From the NCBI GenBank assembly GCA_041581135.1, contig JBFGCM010000115.1:1-9022 (forward strand): DNA of 9,022 bases, written 5' to 3'. This DNA is from JBFGCM01 sp041581135 (GTDB taxonomy: Bacteria > Actinomycetota > Acidimicrobiia > Spongiisociales > UBA5794). The translations under genes and the position numbers were made by a program. Below the pieces are notes generated by a model that saw nothing but the letters and a program-made list of their open reading frames with translations, made no database searches and had not been told where the DNA came from. Position 1 is the stretch's first letter. Every line of letters begins with the position of its first letter. Below are positions 4,655 through 9,022 of the stretch, in pieces.

Positions 4655-6976
4655 ATGAAGCAGTTCCGCATTGCGGCGACCTGGGCCGTCGCCGTGCTCC
4701 TCGTATCCACGGTGCCTGCCTGGGCCCAGTCGGCTCCTCCGACGTGTGGCGAGTATGCCGGTGTCGTCTGCGACGGATGGTTCACCGACGACGCCGGCGT
4801 CGTATCCGCCGAAGAGGAGCGCAACCTCGAAGGGCAGATCGGAGAGCTCGTCGCCGAGTTCGGCAATCAAGTGGCCTTCGTCATCGTCCAAGACACGCCG
4901 CCCGGCACCTCTCCGGCGCAGTTCGCGGTCGAGATCGGCAATGCGTGGGGGGTGGGCACGGCCGGAGCAGACGACGGGATCGTGTTGCTGGTGTCCCTGG
5001 ACGATCGGCGCACCGAGCTGGCCGACGGCGGCGGCATCTCCCTACCGGGCGACGAGATCACGTCGGCCGGCAACAGCTTCTTCGCCGATGGCGAGTTCGG
5101 TCTCGGCGCGGCGGTGATCGTCGAGCGGTTGCGGACGGCCCTCACCGACCTGGACTCCCCGGACTCGGACGGATCCGACAACGGCGTCGTCGCTCCTCCG
5201 GTCGTCGTCGACCCTCCGTCCGACGACGGCAGCTCGCTGTGGCCCGGGTTCGCCCCGACGGCGGTGGGCTTGACGCTGTTCGGCGGCGTGCTCGCCGCCG
5301 GCGGCGTTGCCGTCTATCGCGATCGGAGACGGCGACGGGAGCGGGAACGCGAGAAGAGAGCGGAGCGGATCGACGCCGCACTGGCGTTGCTCGAAGCAAC
5401 CGGCCAGGAGTTGCCCCGGCCCCGGGACTACTCGCTGTCACTCGAGGGGGCGCCCCCGGCAGCGACCACCGCCGACTCGCTGGAGGCGCTCGACCAGCTG
5501 GCCGGCGGCACTGCGCCGTCACAGCCGCTGGTGCATGCGCTGGCACACGTCGATCTCGTTCAGCTGTTCGACCTCGATCGGTTACTCGCCGAGAGCGAAG
5601 TTCCATTGGAGCTTCGAGCCTCCACCGAACGTCCGCTCTTGGAGCAGGCGGTCCAGGACTCCGCCACGGCCGCGCTGGAGGTGCCGTACGAGCACACGGA
5701 TGCGTTCGAAGTGGCGCTCGCCGAGGTCCACCGGATCGTCGAGACCCTTCGTCCCCACCGGGTCGCCGCGGCGCGGCGTCGTGTCGCCCAGGAGATCGCC
5801 ACCCGTGCCACCTCGACCGAGGCCGGGTATGCCCTCGTCACCGATCGGGGAGAGCGGTTCCACCGAGCCGGTCCGGCCCTCGACCCGGCAGCAACCGTCG
5901 CCGACTCGGTGGAAGAGATGGAGTCGGCCTATGCCACGGCGGTCGCCAAGTCCGAGACCATGACGACACTCTACGAGCGGCTTCCCTCCAGTTCGGCTCG
6001 GCCGGCCGTCGCCGCCGCCCTGGCCGACGTGACCGACGATCCCGACACCGCCTACGCCGAGTACGAGCGGGTGCGCACCGAGCTGGAGCGATTGGGCGAT
6101 GCGCTCGAGAGCGACGGGCTGGTGCTGCCCGCCATCGCAGCACTGCTGTTGCTCAACCACGACGAGGCCAATGTCGCCGAGTTCGTCGACGCCTACGACG
6201 CCAATCGCAACCGAGGCTTCCGGCCCCAGGAGGCGGTGGAGTATGCCCTCGCCGGGCTCAAGGACCGGCGCGAAGTCGACTTCGTGCGGCGCGAGGCCGA
6301 GCGGCTCAGCCTCCCCATCTCCATCACTGCGGCGCTGCTCCGGCGCCGGGACGACGGCCCGGAGGTCTTCGAGGAGCTCATGGCGGCGCTGGTGGACGAG
6401 GACATCACGGGCGACACGCGGCGCACCATTGCCGGCATCCTGGCCATCTCGTTGGAGCCCACCCAGGCCATGCGGCGCTGGCTCGAGGCCCGCCGTGCCC
6501 TCGCCGCTCTCGGGCTGGTGGGCGCCTATGCGGACGTGGCCGCAGCGTTCGGGGCGTCCGACCCGCGCGGACCGCGGGCCTTCGCCCTCGCGTATGCCGC
6601 GCAGCGCCAGGCGCTGGCCCGTAGCGGCATCTCGGACGCCGACCGCTTCGCCCCCGAGCTCGCCCACGCCGGCACCAGCGGTCAGAAAGACAGTTGGACC
6701 GGCGAACCCATCCCGGGCAGGCTCGGGAGCTTCGATCCGTTCACCCTGCTCTTCTATCACTGGGTGATCACCCGTGGCCACAGCGGCAGCTTCGGGTGGG
6801 AACCCGTCTATCGCGACACCACCTGGTCAGGCAATCGAGGTTCGTGGTGGGGCGGCGGCGGCGGCTTCGGCAGCAGTGGTGGATCATCATGGGGCGGCTC
6901 CTCGTGGGGTGGCGGCGGCTTCGGTGGATTCGGAGGTGGCGGCGGGTTCTCCGCTGGCGGCGGCAGCGGCTGGTGA
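4655..6976 (+). CDS. TPM-domain membrane protein with long helical region and Gly-rich tail
   Basis: The protein has 773 residues from ATG 4655. That start is chosen because a clean signal peptide follows (residues 1-24, likely cut after PAWA) and a leaderless promoter sits just upstream; the open frame extends further 5' but through YjbQ regulatory sequence. Residues 43-165 form a TPM domain (PF04536 type): FTDDAGVVSAEEERNLE, then NQVAFVIVQ, then AWGVGTAGADDGIVLLVSLDDRR with the D-D-G motif (106-108). A linker leads to one membrane segment (about 198-221), immediately followed by RDRRRRRERERE. That orientation puts the TPM domain outside the cell and the remaining 550 residues inside. Residues 230-727 are Ala/Leu/Glu-rich and look like helical repeats; I recognise no family. 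The tail from 728 is Gly/Ser/Trp-rich, as in YgcG-like proteins. TPM proteins are linked to membrane-complex repair or assembly. The stop overlaps the methyltransferase start. Confidence 0.8.
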   Translation: MKQFRIAATWAVAVLLVSTVPAWAQSAPPTCGEYAGVVCDGWFTDDAGVVSAEEERNLEGQIGELVAEFGNQVAFVIVQDTPPGTSPAQFAVEIGNAWGVGTAGADDGIVLLVSLDDRRTELADGGGISLPGDEITSAGNSFFADGEFGLGAAVIVERLRTALTDLDSPDSDGSDNGVVAPPVVVDPPSDDGSSLWPGFAPTAVGLTLFGGVLAAGGVAVYRDRRRRREREREKRAERIDAALALLEATGQELPRPRDYSLSLEGAPPAATTADSLEALDQLAGGTAPSQPLVHALAHVDLVQLFDLDRLLAESEVPLELRASTERPLLEQAVQDSATAALEVPYEHTDAFEVALAEVHRIVETLRPHRVAAARRRVAQEIATRATSTEAGYALVTDRGERFHRAGPALDPAATVADSVEEMESAYATAVAKSETMTTLYERLPSSSARPAVAAALADVTDDPDTAYAEYERVRTELERLGDALESDGLVLPAIAALLLLNHDEANVAEFVDAYDANRNRGFRPQEAVEYALAGLKDRREVDFVRREAERLSLPISITAALLRRRDDGPEVFEELMAALVDEDITGDTRRTIAGILAISLEPTQAMRRWLEARRALAALGLVGAYADVAAAFGASDPRGPRAFALAYAAQRQALARSGISDADRFAPELAHAGTSGQKDSWTGEPIPGRLGSFDPFTLLFYHWVITRGHSGSFGWEPVYRDTTWSGNRGSWWGGGGGFGSSGGSSWGGSSWGGGGFGGFGGGGGFSAGGGSGW

Positions 6977-7755
6977 TCGAGAGTCCCACCAATCCCACGA
7001 TCAAGCGGCTCGTCCGACTGCGGAAGCGGCGGGAGCGAGACCGTTCGGGCCGGTTCCTCATCGAGGGCCACCGCGAGCTCATGCGGGCGCACTCCGCCGG
7101 CATCACGTTGGAAGAGGTCTTGGTGTCGCCGCACGCCACGGGTGACCGGGCGACCTTCGCCGATCGGCTGCGCGATGAGGGGATCCGGGTGACCCCCACG
7201 AGCACGGCGGCCTTCGCCAAAGCGTCCCAACGAGCCAATCCGGATGGCCTCCTCGCCCTTGCCGTGCAGCCCACCACGACGCTCGAGCAACTGGAGCTGC
7301 CGCCCGCACCTCTGATCCTGGTGGTCGAGTCCATCGAGAAACCGGGCAACCTCGGGGCGATGCTGCGCAGCGCCGACGGGGCCGGCGCCGACGCCGTCAT
7401 CGTCGCCGACCCCGCCACCGACGTCTTCAATCCCAACGTGGTGCGGTCCTCCCAGGGCGCGCTCTTCCTGGTGCCGGTGGCCGTCGGCACGATGCCGGAC
7501 GTGCAGCGCTGGCTCGAACAGCGGCACATCCGGGTGTTCGCCGCCGACCCGACCGGCGCCGTCGCGCCGTGGGAGGCGGACCTCTGCGGCGCGGCCGCCA
7601 TCGTCATCGGCGCCGAGCACGCCGGCCTGTCCGCCGGCTGGGACGGCGTGACCGTCTCGCTCCCCATGCGGGGCGGCTCGGACAGCTTGAACGCCTCCGC
7701 CACCGCCGCCGTCCTGTTGTACGAGGCCGTGCGCCAACGGGCAGCCCTCGGGTGA
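6973..7755 (+). CDS. TrmH/SpoU-family RNA 2'-O-ribose methyltransferase
   Basis: The 260-residue protein starts at GTG 6973, overlapping the upstream stop by 4 bp (GTGA). Its first residues, IESPTNPTIKRLVRLRKRRERD, are the usual family start. Residues 28-98 are the SpoU substrate-binding domain (FLIEGHRELMRAH, LEEVLVS). Residues 115-252 form the SPOUT methylase fold with its three motifs: EKPGNLGAMLRSADGAGAD (122-140; Asn126, Arg132), FNPNVVRSSQGALFLVPV (152-169), and VIGAEHAGLS (211-220) followed by VSLPMRGGSDSLNASATAAV (228-247) with the SLN signature. The enzyme transfers a methyl group from S-adenosylmethionine to a ribose 2'-OH, probably in 23S rRNA; the target nucleotide cannot be read from the sequence. 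It is also distantly like thiostrepton-resistance methylases, but a housekeeping role is more likely. Overlap implies co-transcription with the TPM gene. Confidence 0.9.
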   Translation: MIESPTNPTIKRLVRLRKRRERDRSGRFLIEGHRELMRAHSAGITLEEVLVSPHATGDRATFADRLRDEGIRVTPTSTAAFAKASQRANPDGLLALAVQPTTTLEQLELPPAPLILVVESIEKPGNLGAMLRSADGAGADAVIVADPATDVFNPNVVRSSQGALFLVPVAVGTMPDVQRWLEQRHIRVFAADPTGAVAPWEADLCGAAAIVIGAEHAGLSAGWDGVTVSLPMRGGSDSLNASATAAVLLYEAVRQRAALG

Positions 7756-8730
7756 TCAGACGGCGGTCGTCACCGTCACGGTCCGCTCGATGGACAACGG
7801 CCACGAGACGGGGACGCCCTCACCCTCCGGTGGGGTCGACGTGACGGTGCCCGTCACGACGCCGTTCATGCGGGAGGACAGCGCCAGGCCGTGATCGACA
7901 TCGAAGGTGATGGTGCCCGTATTGGTTCCGGTGAGGTCGTAGCTGAGGCTCGACCCGTCCTCGGCCACGCGACTGGCACCGTCGCTCGTGGCGAGGTCGG
8001 CCGTCATGCTCACGATCGCCTCATCCCCGGCGATCGACTCCAAGCGGTACTCAGCCATGCCACGCAAGCCGAACGCTTCCTCCTCGGTGGGAAGCAGCCA
8101 CGTGTCGTCGGGAGCCACCGGCTCTGGTGGGTACACCGCAAAGCTCAACTCCAGCTCGCGGCGTAGCCCGTCCTCCGACAGGTAGTCGCCGAGGACGGCG
8201 TCGACCTGTTCGGCGGCGACACCCTCGTGCCCGGCGTTGGCCAACAACTGCATCGCGAACCCATCGAACCCTCGCAGCTCGGCGATGCGGCCGTCGCGTC
8301 CGATGAGGAACTCGAGCTGGAGCCCCACCAGCGCCGCCACCCCCTCGGCGTCGGCCGGAGGCGGGCCGGTTGAGGTCGCCGAGTCGTACTCCACGATCCC
8401 GAAGTCGGAATCCTGGAAGAACGCAGCACGCTCATACTCGAGCTGCACGGTGGCGAGGCCGGAGTCCGACACCTCGACAACCGTGAGAACGGTGTCCAGC
8501 GTCGTGCTCTCGGACACCACCAGGTCGAGACCGTCCAGGTTCTGCGCCACCACCTGCTCACTCGTCACCGACTGGCGGATGACGTCTCCCGGCTCCAGTG
8601 CCAGCTGCAGGCGAACCGAACCGGCCGGCACCTCGGAGGTGGGAGCCAGGCTTGGCGACGTCGACGAGCACGCCGTTCCCAGGAGAGCGACGACGAGCAC
8701 GAGGCGCCCGATGGTGGGTGCGGCGATCAT
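7756..8730 (-). CDS. Secreted lipoprotein, DUF6263-like
   Basis: From ATG 8730 the protein has 324 residues. MIAAPTIGRLVLVVALLGTAC is a lipoprotein signal with lipobox LGTAC (Cys21), so it should be lipid-anchored outside the membrane. After a short Ser/Thr/Pro spacer the body is rich in beta-strand patterns: VRLQLALEPGDVIRQSV (39-55), STTLDTVLTVVEVSDSGLATVQLEY (75-99), LQLEFLIGRDGRIAELRGF (137-155), and a second half with repeated strand motifs ending in PLSIERTVTVTT. The G-D-x-x-x-Q/x-V-T opening and the internal 'GRDGRI..L.G' segment recall DUF6263-type lipoproteins; the assignment is tentative and no enzymatic motif is visible. A longer open frame continues upstream on this strand, but it would read through the SOS promoter and the GTPP repeat. 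No ribosome-binding site precedes the ATG. The stop codon abuts that of the methyltransferase gene with no spacer. Confidence 0.72.
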   Translation of the reverse strand: MIAAPTIGRLVLVVALLGTACSSTSPSLAPTSEVPAGSVRLQLALEPGDVIRQSVTSEQVVAQNLDGLDLVVSESTTLDTVLTVVEVSDSGLATVQLEYERAAFFQDSDFGIVEYDSATSTGPPPADAEGVAALVGLQLEFLIGRDGRIAELRGFDGFAMQLLANAGHEGVAAEQVDAVLGDYLSEDGLRRELELSFAVYPPEPVAPDDTWLLPTEEEAFGLRGMAEYRLESIAGDEAIVSMTADLATSDGASRVAEDGSSLSYDLTGTNTGTITFDVDHGLALSSRMNGVVTGTVTSTPPEGEGVPVSWPLSIERTVTVTTAV

Positions 8731-8744
8731 CTGTGCGGATGTGT

Positions 8745-8761
8745 TGCCACCGATTGTGGCA
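8745..8761. repeat. Inverted repeat upstream of the lipoprotein start
   Basis: TGCCAC (8745-8750) and GTGGCA (8756-8761) are perfect inverted repeats around CGATT, 14 bp upstream of the lipoprotein ATG on the minus strand. It could be a repressor site near that gene's promoter or a leader hairpin. I could not place a convincing promoter for the lipoprotein gene. Confidence 0.45.
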
Positions 8762-8806
8762 CAGGTACAACGCTTCGCGGTAGGTATCGGTCGCGGCGCC
8801 AGATCC

Positions 8807-8835
8807 TTGACATCGAACGTACGTTCGATCAGGCT
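8807..8835 (+). promoter_or_regulatory. TTGACA promoter with SOS operator in its spacer
   Basis: TTGACA (8807-8812) is a perfect -35 box. After exactly 17 bp comes a weak -10, CAGGCT (8830-8835). The -10 ends 8 nt before ATG 8844, so the mRNA would be leaderless or almost so. The spacer is entirely filled by the LexA-type palindrome described separately, so a bound repressor would occlude RNA polymerase. Confidence 0.65.
8812..8829. promoter_or_regulatory. LexA (SOS) box
   Basis: The site is an 18-bp perfect palindrome, ATCGAACGT followed by ACGTTCGAT. Its core TCGAAC-GTAC-GTTCGA (8813-8828) matches exactly the mycobacterial LexA consensus TCGAAC-N4-GTTCGA and the Gram-positive CGAAC-N4-GTTCG box. 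It lies between the -35 and -10 of the plus-strand promoter, a position where LexA represses. The divergent lipoprotein gene starts 81 bp away and could also be affected. Confidence 0.85.
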
Positions 8836-8843
8836 GAGGCGCC

Positions 8844-9022
8844 ATGGCTTCGACGTTCCCTGCATCTCCCCACACCGCGACACCATCAGGGACACCACCA
8901 GGGACACCACCAGGGACACCACCAGGGACACCACCAGGGATGCCACCAGGGAACCGGATCAGGGCGGAGTATGGACTCCAGCGCTCCTTCGACGACATGG
9001 GCGCTCCGCTGTTCGAGGTGCC
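8844..9022 (+). CDS. Probable SOS-regulated DEDD-type (DnaQ-like) exonuclease, N-terminal part
   Basis: The frame opens at ATG 8844 and runs off the window; 59 residues are visible. MASTFPASPHTATPS is followed by GTPP repeats (residues 16-35) and then NRIRAEYGLQRSFDDMGAPLFEV. The end, LQRSFDDMGAPLFEV, resembles the segment just before the VVDLETTG motif in actinobacterial DEDD exonucleases, many of which fuse a DnaQ-like 3'-5' exonuclease to a UvrC/Cho-like GIY-YIG nuclease. The catalytic motifs would lie beyond the window, so this rests on a short stretch. The perfect LexA box in the promoter independently supports a DNA-repair role. The Pro-rich repeat is an unusual N-terminal extension; ATG 8940, inside the repeat, is an alternative start, but ATG 8844 fits the promoter spacing for a leaderless transcript. 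Confidence 0.55.
   Translation, partial: MASTFPASPHTATPSGTPPGTPPGTPPGTPPGMPPGNRIRAEYGLQRSFDDMGAPLFEV
8889..8948 (+). repeat. 12-bp in-frame tandem repeat encoding GTPP
   Basis: Four exact copies of GGGACACCACCA (8889-8936) are followed by a fifth with two changes, GGGATGCCACCA (8937-8948), encoding (GTPP)x4 then GMPP. A degenerate ACACCATCA precedes the first copy. The 12-bp unit keeps the reading frame if copies are gained or lost. Confidence 0.9.

Noticed and set aside
5582..6781. Long open frame on the minus strand inside the TPM-protein gene
   Set aside because: It is opposite a gene with a signal peptide, TPM motifs and a Gly-rich tail; its translation has no recognisable motif and reflects the high GC at third positions.
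6808..7737. Minus-strand open frame with a Pro-rich end, opposite the methyltransferase
   Set aside because: The Pro run is the complement of the Gly-rich tail codons, and the plus strand encodes clear SpoU motifs.
8731..8946. Upstream extension of the DUF6263-like lipoprotein encoding repeated LVVS units
   Set aside because: It is the reverse complement of the GTPP repeat and reads through the SOS promoter; the lipoprotein signal begins at 8730.
8889..8948. Possible CRISPR-like repeat array
   Set aside because: The units are 12 bp, directly adjacent with no spacers, and in frame with an open reading frame.

Overview
The window is a gene-dense, GC-rich stretch of bacterial chromosome with nine genes: seven complete and one cut at each edge. 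Several traits point to the Actinomycetota, and the Thr/Pro-rich lipoprotein linkers suggest, as an inference, an Acidimicrobiia-like lineage. These traits are strong G/C bias at third codon positions, frequent GTG starts, -10 boxes of the TANNNT type lying close to start codons without a Shine-Dalgarno sequence (leaderless genes), a Septum_form-domain protein, and a perfect actinobacterial/mycobacterial-type LexA (SOS) box. No tRNA, rRNA, CRISPR array, transposase or phage gene was seen.

Left part (1-2219): the 3' end of a Septum_form-domain protein gene (+) is followed, 30 bp on, by a complete oxidoreductase gene (+) resembling dihydrodipicolinate reductase / 2,4-diaminopentanoate dehydrogenase. 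Convergent to it is a lipoprotein gene (-) with a long Thr/Pro/Ala linker and a C-terminal SGNH-hydrolase-like domain.

Middle (2220-4566): a 135-bp divergent intergenic region carries two separate palindromes, one of them overlapping an extended -10 promoter. It drives a two-gene, translationally coupled operon (+) of atypical alpha/beta-hydrolases. These resemble the paired exosortase A system-associated hydrolases 1 and 2, but no exosortase gene is visible here. The first has Cys in place of the nucleophile Ser and apparently Arg where the catalytic His is expected; the second has no nucleophile at its elbow. A YjbQ/UPF0047 gene (-) converges on the operon, and both stop codons lie inside one 12-bp palindrome.

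Right part (4567-9022): a leaderless gene (+) encodes a 773-residue membrane protein with a TPM domain and a Gly-rich tail, overlapping by 4 bp a SpoU/TrmH-family RNA 2'-O-methyltransferase gene. Converging on these with no spacer is a lipoprotein gene (-) of a DUF6263-like type. Divergent from that lipoprotein gene, a consensus TTGACA promoter has its spacer filled by a perfect SOS box. It leads into a gene cut by the window end, whose visible N-terminus (a GTPP tandem repeat, then a segment resembling the start of DnaQ-like DEDD exonucleases) fits a DNA-repair nuclease. The SOS-controlled gene and the non-canonical hydrolase pair are the two most interesting items.
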